A DNA stretch of 64,000 nt from NCBI GenBank assembly GCA_035647815.1, contig DASRMR010000007.1:23080-87079 (forward strand), read 5' to 3'. This DNA comes from JAAYRQ01 sp035647815 (GTDB taxonomy: Bacteria > Bacillota > Syntrophomonadia > Syntrophomonadales > Syntrophomonadaceae). A program made the position numbers and the translations under genes. Shown here piece by piece: positions 25,097 to 33,183 of this stretch (its first letter is position 1; each line of letters begins with the position of its first letter). A model generated the notes under the pieces. The model saw only the letters and a list, made by a program, of their open reading frames with translations, made no database searches and had not been told where the DNA came from.

Positions 25097-26881
25097 ATGA
25101 ACGAATATATTTTATTAAGTTTGGTAAGCATTATCGTCTTGGGAATCGCTTCCCTGTGGTTGGCCTGGAGATTCAGGATATCCAGCGTGATTCTGTTCAT
25201 ATTTTTCGGTATCCTGGCCGGCCCAGTTTTAAAAATTATTCAGCCAGACCAGTTGTTTGGAAATCTCCTCTTACCACTAGTTTCGCTCTCGGTAGCCCTG
25301 ATTCTTTTTGAAGGTGGTCTAGGCCTGAAGTTCAAAGAACTGCGTACTATTGGCAGAACATTGAATCGCTTAATCAGTGTCGGAGTACTTGTGACCTGGG
25401 CGGTGACTAGTCTTGCGGCTTATTATATACTAGGAATGGAGATTCGCATAGCCTTATTGCTAGGAGCCTTGCTCGTCGTAACTGGACCTACCGTTATTAT
25501 CCCTTTACTGAGGCATGTCCGGCCGGCAGGAAAAGCTGGGGTTCTGCTCAAGTGGGAAGGGATTCTTATCGATCCGGTGGGTGCACTGTTGGCGGTTTTA
25601 GTCTTCCAGGCGGTCTTTTCCATCGATCTGAGCACAAGTTTGCTACATGCTAGTCTTAACTTTTTACAGGCACTTTTGACTGGTGCTTCCCTCGGCTTTA
25701 TAGGTGGGTATATCATTATTCTTCTCTTGCAGAACCGCAAAATCCCTGAACACCTGCAAAGTCCTGTTACACTTATGATGCTGATGGTTGTTTTTGTTTT
25801 AGCCAATATGCTGCAGGCGGAAGCTGGGTTGCTAGCGGCTACGGTCATGGGTATCGTTCTGGCCAACCAGCAAAAAGCTAACATCAAAAAAATCGTGGAG
25901 TTCAAAGAAACTCTTGGCAGTTTGGTATTGGCGGGAGTATTTATCATATTGACTGCTCGTTTGCAACTGGATGATCTATTCAGCATTGGAATGTCGGAAT
26001 TACTGTTTCTGGCAGTTTTGATCTTTATCGCCCGACCATTGTCGGTTTTAATTTCCACCATCGGTAGCACTTTGAAATGGCAGGAAAAGACATTCCTGGC
26101 CTTCATTGCCCCTCGCGGAGTCGTGGCAGTAGCGGTTACATCGCTCTTTGCTCTGCGGCTGCAGGAACAATACATGATACAGGCGGAAAATTTAGTCACT
26201 ATCACTTTTATGGTGGTGATTGGCACGGTTTTGTTTTACAGTATTATCTCCATGCCTTTGGCTAAAAAGCTGGGGTTAGCGCAGTCTTCTCCTCAGGGGA
26301 TATTGATCTTGGGTGCCCATCACTGGGCTCAGATGATAGCGATAGCTCTGCAGAAAGAGGGATTTCAGGTCACCATGGTCGACACCAATCCCAGCAATGT
26401 CAAACGCGCACGGGATAGTGGTATCAATGCTATACGAGGGAACATATTATCAGCAGATATTGAGGACAGGATGGACATCAACAGCCTGGGAAGACTGCTA
26501 GCTTTAACTTCCAATGATGAAGTCAACTCCCTAGCGGCCCTCAATTTCATGGATTTGATGGGTAAGGATAATTTGTACCAGCTACCTTTAAGATCTCATT
26601 ATGAAGTGCCGGTATATCTGCGGGGAAGAATGCTGTTCAATCAATATGCCAACTACGATTACCTTGAAAAATTGATTGATACCGGTGCCGTCATCTCCGA
26701 AGTGACGCTGCTAGAAGAAACTGACTGTAGAAGCTTCAACAAAAGGGTAGGAGAAAAAAAGATTCCCTTGTTCACCATCGATGACAAAAAGAAACTGACC
26801 ATCATGTGCGAAGATGAGCAGCCAGTTTTAAAGGCTGAATCAAGGGTGTTCTTCCTCACACATCCCGATTCGCAGGATTGA
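25097..26881 (+). CDS. Cation:proton antiporter (NhaP/CPA1-like) with NAD-binding domain
   Basis: Integral membrane antiporter, 594 aa, about twelve membrane segments. Core motifs are LFEGGLGLKFKELRTIG, VVTGPTVIIPLLRHVRP, WEGILIDPVGALLAVLVF and FLAFIAPRGVVAVAVTSLFAL. A TrkA-N/Rossmann-like domain follows from about residue 395 (ILILGAHHWAQMIAIALQKEGFQVTMVDTNP), giving possible nucleotide control. The gene is visibly GC-richer than its neighbours and uses codons such as CTG, GCC and ATC freely, a sign of recent transfer. It likely exports Na+ or K+ in exchange for protons. Confidence 0.9.
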   Translation: MNEYILLSLVSIIVLGIASLWLAWRFRISSVILFIFFGILAGPVLKIIQPDQLFGNLLLPLVSLSVALILFEGGLGLKFKELRTIGRTLNRLISVGVLVTWAVTSLAAYYILGMEIRIALLLGALLVVTGPTVIIPLLRHVRPAGKAGVLLKWEGILIDPVGALLAVLVFQAVFSIDLSTSLLHASLNFLQALLTGASLGFIGGYIIILLLQNRKIPEHLQSPVTLMMLMVVFVLANMLQAEAGLLAATVMGIVLANQQKANIKKIVEFKETLGSLVLAGVFIILTARLQLDDLFSIGMSELLFLAVLIFIARPLSVLISTIGSTLKWQEKTFLAFIAPRGVVAVAVTSLFALRLQEQYMIQAENLVTITFMVVIGTVLFYSIISMPLAKKLGLAQSSPQGILILGAHHWAQMIAIALQKEGFQVTMVDTNPSNVKRARDSGINAIRGNILSADIEDRMDINSLGRLLALTSNDEVNSLAALNFMDLMGKDNLYQLPLRSHYEVPVYLRGRMLFNQYANYDYLEKLIDTGAVISEVTLLEETDCRSFNKRVGEKKIPLFTIDDKKKLTIMCEDEQPVLKAESRVFFLTHPDSQD

Positions 26882-26979
26882 CCAGTATAAAAGCGTTTCC
26901 ATAACATGTAAAAAAGAGGAGTAAAATAAACAGATTTCTTGATATACATGGATAGGCAGTGAACTTTGCCGTAAAAAAA

Positions 26980-27018
26980 AGATGTCGGAGATTAATATCT
27001 GACATCTTCTCTTTTTTT
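26980..27018 (+). terminator. Terminator after the antiporter gene
   Basis: GATGTC...GACATC with an extended imperfect inner stem, followed by TTCTCTTTTTTT. Confidence 0.75.
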
Positions 27019-27053
27019 ATGTAGTAGTTTATAAATAATATGCATTGCTATTT

Positions 27054-27138
27054 TTGTCATCCTAAACGAAGTGAAGGATCTTCCCCCCCTATTATGATCT
27101 GCAAAGGGAAAGATCCTTCGTTTCTTTCAGGATGACAA
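27054..27138. repeat. Palindromic repeat (small MITE-like or REP-like element)
   Basis: Two 29-base arms, starting TTGTCATCCTAAACGAAGTG on the left and ending CTTTCAGGATGACAA on the right, are inverted copies matching at about 24 positions around a 27-base centre. Elements with the core GTCATCCT...GAAGGATCTT are dispersed in many bacterial genomes. No transposase is present and no target duplication is obvious. Confidence 0.8.
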
Positions 27139-27194
27139 TCCACATTTTTCTACTAAAGTGCAGGATTCGACTTCGGTTTTAGACCTAAATAGAT

Positions 27195-27210
27195 TATTTC
27201 CCGGGAAATA
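27195..27210. promoter_or_regulatory. Noc-binding site (NBS)
   Basis: TATTTCCCGGGAAATA is a perfect palindrome whose central 14 bases equal the Noc-binding consensus ATTTCCCGGGAAAT of Bacillus subtilis. It lies between a palindromic repeat and the TVP38 gene, outside coding sequence, about 20 kb from a noc gene with Noc-type recognition residues. Confidence 0.85.
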
Positions 27211-27218
27211 TTGCAAAG

Positions 27219-27818
27219 CTAATCATTTTTCTGAGAAAAAATAGTATTTTTCCCTTTAGTTAAACATCTTCCCAATATTATTAAAGCCAAAATTGCTCCA
27301 ATAATGATCAAGGTTATTTTAATATCTTGCTTACTAAAAAGAGCCACACCTAATCCAGTATATAATACTGCAGATGGTATCTTACCTATAGCAGAAGATA
27401 AGAAGAAATTTCTAAAAGAAACTCCACCAAGTGCGGCTACTACATTAATTAAGGGAGTAGGAATTACAGGAACTATCCGAGCCATAATTATACTCCAGAA
27501 AGCTAATTCTTCGTTTACTTCTTGTATTTCGTAATTAAATCTCTTTTTTAACTGTATTGCTATCCATTCTGATCCCGATAAACGGAAAAACCAATATGCT
27601 AGACTTGCACCTGCTAAGGCACCTGACCAAGATATTAAAACCCCGGCTTTAAAACCGAATAGCATACCACCTACCGAAGCTAATATTATATACGGAAAAA
27701 CTGGTAGTGCTGCTTGGATAACAAAAAGAAAAAAAGCTGTGGCAGGTCCTAAAAAACCAGAGTTCGTCAAATAGTTACTAACCATGGCAACATTACTGAA
27801 GTTTTGTATAATATCCAT
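27219..27818 (-). CDS. TVP38/TMEM64 family (DedA-like) membrane protein
   Basis: 199-aa integral membrane protein of the VTT/DedA superfamily, whose members include lipid scramblase-type transporters. It has the motifs FLFVIQAALPVFPYIILASVGGMLFGFKAG, SGALAGASLAYWFFR and ARIVPVIPTPLINVVAAL, the last being the family's re-entrant loop. The start codon ATG follows aaaggag on the minus strand. It stands alone and is divergent from cvpA. The precise substrate is unknown. Confidence 0.9.
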   Translation of the reverse strand: MDIIQNFSNVAMVSNYLTNSGFLGPATAFFLFVIQAALPVFPYIILASVGGMLFGFKAGVLISWSGALAGASLAYWFFRLSGSEWIAIQLKKRFNYEIQEVNEELAFWSIIMARIVPVIPTPLINVVAALGGVSFRNFFLSSAIGKIPSAVLYTGLGVALFSKQDIKITLIIIGAILALIILGRCLTKGKNTIFSQKND

Positions 27819-28008
27819 TAAGACTCCTTTAATATATATAACTTATAATTCATTATCAATGATATACAATAAGAGCAGCTAATTTCAAGAAGATTTTATT
27901 GGATATCATTTCATTAGGCAAGGATACCTAATGATTTCTGTTATAATTTGGCCGCTAGCAAATTTTACTATGTTATAATTGATAACAAAAGTTACTTATG
28001 GAGATTTA

Positions 28009-28641
28009 ATGCAATTTTACCTTTTTGATTACCTTATCTTGATAATTATAATATTAAGTATTATAATCGGGTTCAAACGAGGTTTTATTAATACTATTAC
28101 AAGTATGGTAAATACTCTTTTGGCTGTAATTATTGGGCTGGTGAAATATGAAGATTGTGCTGTTTATCTAAACAAACACTTTAACCTAGCTAGTCATATA
28201 AGGAAAATAATCCAGGAAAAGTTTCCTCCAACTACACTTTCGATTGAAACACCCTTATATAGCAAAGGAATACTAGTCGAATTTATAAAGTTTCAGGATG
28301 CTACGGAAACTCTAACTAACTTAATCGTGACCATAATAAGCTTTTTTGTAATATTTTTTCTAGTTCTATTATTGTTAAACCTATTATCTCGTCTGCTACA
28401 AGGTATTTTCTCTTGGGTAGGATTATCATGGATTAATCGATTATTAGGCATGGTTATTGTGCCTTTTAAAAATATATTTATACTGATAGTTATTATAGGG
28501 CTAACTTTTCCGGCGATAGAACTTGCTGCTCAAATAGGTTTAAACGGAGCTATACTTATCCATGATTTAATAGAAGAATCTTTGCTAGCCAGTCTATTAT
28601 TAGATAGCTTTGTCTATATTAAGGCTCTATTGATTACATAG
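28009..28641 (+). CDS. CvpA family membrane protein
   Basis: Four-helix membrane protein of the CvpA/colicin V production family, 210 aa. The first segment FDYLILIIIILSIIIGFKRGFINTITSM and the later SRLLQGIFSWVGLSWINRLLGMVIVPFKN are the family's conserved parts. I start at ATG 28009 with tggaga upstream rather than the earlier in-frame codon at 27979. Function is poorly defined in the family; homologues affect envelope homeostasis. The next gene (M18 peptidase) starts 54 bases later. Confidence 0.87.
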   Translation: MQFYLFDYLILIIIILSIIIGFKRGFINTITSMVNTLLAVIIGLVKYEDCAVYLNKHFNLASHIRKIIQEKFPPTTLSIETPLYSKGILVEFIKFQDATETLTNLIVTIISFFVIFFLVLLLLNLLSRLLQGIFSWVGLSWINRLLGMVIVPFKNIFILIVIIGLTFPAIELAAQIGLNGAILIHDLIEESLLASLLLDSFVYIKALLIT

Positions 28642-28695
28642 TACTAGACTTGTCAGGGGAAAATAAGCGCATTAAAAAAAGAAGGAGAGATAAAT

Positions 28696-30081
28696 TTGGA
28701 TAATGAAATAAGGGATAAAAACACATGGTGTAAGATGGATAGTTCACAGATTGACTTAGCTTATGAATTTAGTAAAGGATATGTCGAATTTTTAAATCAA
28801 GCTAAAATAGAGCGAGAAGTAGTTGAATATATAGTAGATGTGGCCAGTAATAAGGGTTTTAAGAATCTAGATGAACTAAGCACTGTTAAGCCAGGGCAAA
28901 AGCTAATCTATAAATTAAAAGATAAAGTTTGTGCCTTAATCGTTATAGGTGAAAAGCCTATTGAAGCAGGAGCTAATATTATTGCCTCCCATATTGATTC
29001 ACCTCGCATTGATTTGAAAGCTAATCCACTATATGAAGCAGATGGGCAAGCACTATTTAAAACTCATTATTATGGTGGAATAAAGAAGTACCAATGGGTA
29101 ACTATTCCCTTAGCACTACATGGGGTAGTAATTAAAAAAACAGGCGAGAAAATCAACATAAAAATAGGAGAAGAACAGGATGATTTAGTCCTGACTATAT
29201 CCGACTTATTGCCACATTTAGCTAAAAACCAGATGGCGAAAAAGGCTTCAGAGGTAATAGAAGGTGAAGATCTGAATGTTTTAGTAGGAGGTCGTCCTTT
29301 ACTAGATGTAAAAAAGAATCATATAAAAGGTTATATTCTTCAGATTTTAAAAGAAAAATATAACATATTGGAAGACGATTTTACTAGTGCAGAATTACAA
29401 CTAGTTCCTGCCTTCAAAGCTAGCGATGTTGGCCTTGATCGGAGTATGGTCGGTGGGTATGGACAAGATGATCGGGTATGTGCTTATACATCTTTAAAAG
29501 CAATTTTAGAAGTAGAAAAGCCTGCCACTACCGCTATTTGTCTTTTTGTCGACAAAGAGGAAATAGGTAGCACAGGCAATACAGGTTTACAATCGCTGCT
29601 TATAGAAAACCTAATTGCAGATTTAGCCCAAAAGATGGGGGAAAAAGACTATTTCAAGGTGCGGAAATGTTTAGCTAACTCTAATGCTCTGTCAGCAGAT
29701 GTTAATGCTGCGGTAGATCCTAATTACCCAGAAGTATTTGATAAATTGAATTGCAGTTTTATGTCTAATGGAGTAGTTTTGACCAAATATACAGGTTCGC
29801 GTGGGAAGTCAGGATCTAATGATGCTAATCCAGAGTTTGTAGCTGGGATTCGGAATTTACTTGATAAGCATGAGATAGTCTGGCAGACAGGTGAGTTAGG
29901 AAAAGTAGATATTGGTGGTGGCGGAACTGTAGCACAATATATGGCCTGGTATGGAATGGAAGTAATCGATTGTGGTGTGGCAGTTTTAAGTATGCATTCA
30001 CCTTTTGAGGTAACTAGTAAAGCAGATATTTTTATGGCCTACCGGGCCTATAAGGAATTTATGCAAGGTTTTTCTTTATAG
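28696..30081 (+). CDS. M18 family aminopeptidase
   Basis: Cytoplasmic zinc aminopeptidase (aspartyl aminopeptidase type), 461 aa. The metal-binding segments are visible as IIASHIDSPRIDLKANPLYE, GGYGQDDRVCAYTSL and FVDKEEIGSTGNTG, where Glu-Glu is the catalytic/metal pair, and a C-terminal MHSPFEVTSKADI. The start is TTG 28696, 6 bases after aaggagaga. It lies 27 bases before selD; there is no evident functional link. Confidence 0.93.
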   Translation: MDNEIRDKNTWCKMDSSQIDLAYEFSKGYVEFLNQAKIEREVVEYIVDVASNKGFKNLDELSTVKPGQKLIYKLKDKVCALIVIGEKPIEAGANIIASHIDSPRIDLKANPLYEADGQALFKTHYYGGIKKYQWVTIPLALHGVVIKKTGEKINIKIGEEQDDLVLTISDLLPHLAKNQMAKKASEVIEGEDLNVLVGGRPLLDVKKNHIKGYILQILKEKYNILEDDFTSAELQLVPAFKASDVGLDRSMVGGYGQDDRVCAYTSLKAILEVEKPATTAICLFVDKEEIGSTGNTGLQSLLIENLIADLAQKMGEKDYFKVRKCLANSNALSADVNAAVDPNYPEVFDKLNCSFMSNGVVLTKYTGSRGKSGSNDANPEFVAGIRNLLDKHEIVWQTGELGKVDIGGGGTVAQYMAWYGMEVIDCGVAVLSMHSPFEVTSKADIFMAYRAYKEFMQGFSL

Positions 30082-30108
30082 GACAAATTATGAAAGGTGG
30101 GATTAGTG

Positions 30109-31149
30109 ATGGGGCAAGTTCGTCTTACCCAAATGGTAAGGGCTGCTGGGTGAGCTTCGAAAATAGGGCCGGGAGCTCTAGAAAAAATATTGGCTGATTT
30201 TAAATTGCCTAATCATCCTAACCTTTTAGTAGGTATAGATACTAGGGATGATGCAGGAGTTTACAAGTTAAATGAAGACATAGCTTTAATTCAAACTATG
30301 GATTTTTTTACCCCTATGGTTGATGATCCATATATATTTGGCCAGATTGCGGCTACGAATGCTATTAATGATGTCTATGCCATGGGTGGTCAACCGCTAT
30401 TAGCAATGAACCTAGTTTGTTTTCCAGAGTGTGAGGATTTGAACATCTTGAAAGAAATTTTGGCGGGAGGATTAAATAAAATACAGGAAGCGGGTGCCTT
30501 GTTAGTTGGCGGCCATACTGTAGATGATCTGGAGCCAAAATATGGGCTATCCTTAACTGGTATAGTTCATCCTGATAAGTTAATTACTAATTCTAATGCT
30601 CAAGCAGGAGATTTGTTGTTTTTAACTAAACCGATCGGTAATGGTGTAATAACAACAGCGATTAAAGCTGGTATGGCTAAGCCACAGGAGTATGAAGAAG
30701 CTATTAATTGGATGACCATGCTTAATAAGGATGGAGCAGAATCTATGCATGATATTGGGGTACATGCAGCAACAGATATTACCGGCTTTGGGATTTTGGG
30801 ACATTTATTTGAAATAGCTTATAAAAGTAAAGTAGAAATTGAACTTTTAGCCAACAATATACCCTTTATGGAAGGTGTTCTAAAATATGCAGAAATGGGT
30901 CTAATCCCTGCAGGTGCATATACTAATCGGGATTATTTAGCCCCTTATATATTACACCCTCCTAAAATTGATGCAGCTATAAGAGAAACACTATATACTC
31001 CTGAAACTGCGGGCGGACTCTTGATTGCAATTCCTGAGGATAAAGTGGGAAAATTAAAGGAAATTTTAAGTAAGAACGACTTTATATGTGTCTTAGTCGG
31101 AAGAGTTGTAAAAGAAGGTTTTGCACCGATTAAATTAGTCGACAATTAA
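30109..31149 (+). CDS. selD: Selenide, water dikinase, itself a selenoprotein
   Basis: Makes selenophosphate from selenide and ATP, the selenium donor for SelA. A plain ORF call would begin only at 30190. Upstream the frame continues through a TGA at 30151-30153 to ATG 30109, giving MGQVRLTQMVRAAGUASKIG with Sec15 at the active-site position held by Cys or Sec in this family. DTRDDAGVYKL (ATP/metal binding) and VGGHTVDD follow. With readthrough the protein has the normal 346 residues. A hairpin lies directly after the TGA. The GTG at 30106 is an alternative start. Confidence 0.94.
30151..30186 (+). promoter_or_regulatory. SECIS-type hairpin after the selD TGA codon
   Basis: The sequence from the TGA onwards folds with GAGCTTC (30152-30158) pairing to GGAGCTC (30172-30178) around a purine-rich loop with GGG and GG. 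Bacterial SECIS elements sit immediately after the UGA and are bound by SelB. The exact fold is inferred. Confidence 0.65.
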
Positions 31150-31166
31150 TCTGGAGGATGATTTGA

Positions 31167-31352
31167 TTGCAACGAAAGGTTTTTGATTTAGGCAATATTA
31201 TTAAAATGAAAAAACCTCATCCCTGTGGTAGTTATAACTGGGAAATTATTCGGATGGGGGCTGATATTAAAATAAAATGTCAGGGTTGTAATCGAATAGT
31301 CATGTTACCTAGGCAGGAATTCGAAAAACGCATGGTTAAGGTAGTTGAGTAA
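31167..31352 (+). CDS. DUF951 family small protein
   Basis: 61-aa cytoplasmic protein of the conserved Firmicutes DUF951 family. The diagnostic segment KKPHPCGSYNWEIIRMGADIKIKCQGCNRIVMLPRQEFEKR is present, including the Cys-x2-Cys and upstream Cys that suggest metal binding. In many genomes the gene lies near rpsF/ssb/rpsR, as here. The start is TTG 31167 after ggagg. Molecular role unknown. Confidence 0.88.
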   Translation: MQRKVFDLGNIIKMKKPHPCGSYNWEIIRMGADIKIKCQGCNRIVMLPRQEFEKRMVKVVE

Positions 31353-31423
31353 AACTTCTAACCTTTTATTTTGCTTACGCATATTATAGCAATAAGTGAT
31401 CTCAGGTAAAGGGGGCGGGTAAG

Positions 31424-31639
31424 ATGACAATTAGGCTTGTTACTAGTTCAGCTTTTTCTGAAGGAGACTTAGTTAATGTTAAAACTATGGCTAAGAATAA
31501 GCATTTTTGTATTATAGGATTTAAAAATAATGATAGAAATGAACAAACTGCTATCTTAAAAGCTCTTTTTAATGAAATTTATATTATTGAGAAGCCAGTT
31601 TCAGAACTTACTAGCTTATTAATTAAAGATCGGCTATAA
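31424..31639 (+). CDS. Small hypothetical protein
   Basis: 71-aa protein that I do not recognise. ATG 31424 is preceded by a purine-rich aaagggggcgggtaag that can serve as a ribosome-binding site. The product (MTIRLVTSSAFSEGDLVNVK, then a mixed alpha/beta pattern IIGFKNNDRNEQTAILKALF) has no signal peptide or membrane segment. Its start site and the lack of a competing gene make it plausible, but it has no known family I can name. The rpsF promoter follows 15 bases after the stop. Confidence 0.5.
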   Translation: MTIRLVTSSAFSEGDLVNVKTMAKNKHFCIIGFKNNDRNEQTAILKALFNEIYIIEKPVSELTSLLIKDRL

Positions 31640-31654
31640 AAAAACTTATAATTC

Positions 31655-31683
31655 TTGTAACTTGAAACTATTCTTGTTATAAT
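31655..31683 (+). promoter_or_regulatory. Promoter of the rpsF-ssb-rpsR operon
   Basis: TTGTAA (31655-31660), a 17-base spacer and TATAAT (31678-31683). The -10 is perfect and the -35 matches 4 of 6. Confidence 0.82.
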
Positions 31684-31689
31684 TAACCG

Positions 31690-31760
31690 AAGTCCCTGTT
31701 CTGGTATTAACCAGAGCCGTTCCCATAAACATGGGTTCAGTCCATAGGGAGGAGGTGTAA
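31690..31760 (+). promoter_or_regulatory. Probable S6:S18 autoregulatory leader of rpsF
   Basis: The 70-base leader contains two hairpins: TCTGGT-ATTA-ACCAGA (31700-31715) and CCCAT-AAAC-ATGGG (31722-31735), with the trinucleotide CCG between them. rpsF leaders bind the S6:S18 complex through a CCG exposed in a bulged stem. The position and the CCG fit; the exact fold is not proven here. Confidence 0.5.
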
Positions 31761-31762
31761 CG

Positions 31763-32056
31763 ATGCGCACATATGAAATAATGTTCATATTTAAACCCGA
31801 CTTAGCTGAGGAAGAAATAAACGAAAGCAAAGAAAGACTTCAACAAATTATAACTGATTTTGGTGGAGAGTTTGTTAGTGAAGCTGAAGGTTGGGGGAAA
31901 AAACGCCTTGCGTATAGTATTAAAGACTATACGGAAGGTATTTATTACTTGTGGTATTTTAATGGGGAGCCTGAAACTGTAAAAGAGCTAGATAGAATTA
32001 TCAAGCTTTCAGATAAATTCCTGCGTCACATAATTATTCGACAAGAAGATAAATAA
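31763..32056 (+). CDS. rpsF: 30S ribosomal protein S6
   Basis: S6 of the small subunit, partner of S18. The 97-aa product starts MRTYEIMFIFKPDLAEEEI and has the conserved WGKKRLAYSIKDYTEGIYYLWYF segment. The ATG is preceded by gggaggaggtg. First gene of the classical rpsF-ssb-rpsR operon. It has no poly-Glu C-terminal tail. Confidence 0.96.
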   Translation: MRTYEIMFIFKPDLAEEEINESKERLQQIITDFGGEFVSEAEGWGKKRLAYSIKDYTEGIYYLWYFNGEPETVKELDRIIKLSDKFLRHIIIRQEDK

Positions 32057-32083
32057 GGCTGCTCAGGTAAGGGGGAGAGTGTA

Positions 32084-32527
32084 TTGTTAAACAGAGTTAT
32101 TCTAATTGGCAGACTTACAAGGGATCCGGAGTTAAAGTATACGCCTAATGGAACAGCAGTTTGTAATTTTACTCTAGCAGTAAATCGAAAATTTAATAGA
32201 GATGAAGCAGATTTCATTGATATCGTAACTTGGCGTGGCTTGGCTGAAAACTGTGCAAATTATCTAGGTAAAGGTAGATTAGCTGCAGTAGAAGGACGTT
32301 TGCAAATTAGAAGCTATGAGAACAAAGAAGGGCAAAGGCGTTGGGTAACTGAAGTTGTTGCTGACGATGTACGCTTTTTAGACAGAGCCAGCTCTGGAAC
32401 AAGTTCTGGAACAACTTCTAGCAGTACTAGTAACCAGAATGAGTGGAAAGATTTAGGGCGGGAAGTAAGCCTTGAAGATATTGATATAGTAGATAGAAAT
32501 GATGATGATGATGAGATACCTTTTTAA
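32084..32527 (+). CDS. ssb: Single-stranded DNA-binding protein
   Basis: Replication/repair SSB, 147 aa. The OB fold begins MLNRVILIGRLTRDPELKYTPNGTAVCNFTLAVNR and has FIDIVTWRGLAENCANYLGKG. A Ser/Thr-rich linker leads to the acidic tip DDDDEIPF, the partner-protein docking peptide. The start is TTG 32084. It sits between rpsF and rpsR as is usual. Confidence 0.96.
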   Translation: MLNRVILIGRLTRDPELKYTPNGTAVCNFTLAVNRKFNRDEADFIDIVTWRGLAENCANYLGKGRLAAVEGRLQIRSYENKEGQRRWVTEVVADDVRFLDRASSGTSSGTTSSSTSNQNEWKDLGREVSLEDIDIVDRNDDDDEIPF

Positions 32528-32542
32528 TAAGGAGGAGAAAAA

Positions 32543-32767
32543 TTGAAAAGAGATAGACGTAAAAAACGGCGTCAGTGTAATTTCTGTGCTGACAAAGTTG
32601 ATCATATAGATTATAAGGAAATCCCTAAATTACGTAGATATATAACAGAAAGAGGGAAAATCTTACCTAGGAGAATAACTGGTAATTGTGCCCAGCATCA
32701 GAGACGTTTAACGACCGCAGTTAATAGAGCTAGAGTAATGGCACTATTACCTTATACATCCGAATAA
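32543..32767 (+). CDS. rpsR: 30S ribosomal protein S18
   Basis: 74-aa S18. The N-terminal CNFCADKVDHIDYKEIPKLRRYITERGKILPRRITGNCAQHQRRL includes the cysteines (Cys-x2-Cys and a later Cys) of the zinc-binding C+ form. The start is TTG 32543 after aaggaggag. A terminator follows at once, closing the operon. Confidence 0.96.
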   Translation: MKRDRRKKRRQCNFCADKVDHIDYKEIPKLRRYITERGKILPRRITGNCAQHQRRLTTAVNRARVMALLPYTSE

Positions 32768-32778
32768 AAGTTTATTAT

Positions 32779-32807
32779 AAGCCCTCACTAGTGAGGGCTT
32801 ATTTTTA
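32779..32807 (+). terminator. Terminator after rpsR
   Basis: AAGCCCTCACT and AGTGAGGGCTT form a perfect 11-bp palindrome followed by ATTTTTAT. Confidence 0.85.
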
Positions 32808-32864
32808 TAGTGGAAAAGGAAAATAAACCCAAATGTCGAAAGTATAAGTGGGGGTGGTTGCAAG

Positions 32865-33179
32865 GTGAATAAATTCCGTGAAATAGATGTTGCTAAAAAT
32901 CTGCGTATTATAGAATGGTTGAAAACGGAGTTGATAGATGGTGTCGCAGTTCTCTTTAGATCATTGCTAAAAACAGGTTCTGATGCAACAAGTGATGCCT
33001 TGGCCTCAATCATTATGGTTTCATACATATTGGGAAAAAGAGTTGGAATTAGTTTCTATAATATAGATGCTAAAATAAAGCTGAAGTTAGCTAAACAAAT
33101 AAAGGATACTCATGAATTAGAAGAATGGTATGGAGATTTATCAGATTTACTAAAATATATAGAAGATAAAAAGAGGTGA
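32865..33179 (+). CDS. MazG-like family protein
   Basis: 104-aa all-alpha protein resembling the short MazG-like family of spore-forming Firmicutes (all-alpha NTP pyrophosphohydrolase fold). Visible are NLRIIEWLKTELIDGVAVLFRSLLK and ELEEWYGDLSDLLKYI. The usual catalytic ExxE pattern of true MazG is not obvious, so an enzymatic role is uncertain. The start is GTG 32865 with ggggtgg upstream. It is 4 bases before yybS and probably co-transcribed. Confidence 0.75.
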   Translation: MNKFREIDVAKNLRIIEWLKTELIDGVAVLFRSLLKTGSDATSDALASIIMVSYILGKRVGISFYNIDAKIKLKLAKQIKDTHELEEWYGDLSDLLKYIEDKKR

Positions 33180-33183
33180 CAAT

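Noticed and set aside
25423..26226. A 267-codon reverse-strand ORF inside the antiporter gene
   Set aside because: It is an antisense open frame in GC-richer DNA; the plus-strand product has clear antiporter motifs and the reverse product has none.
30622..30804. Reverse-strand ORF inside selD
   Set aside because: Antisense shadow of a clear selD coding region.
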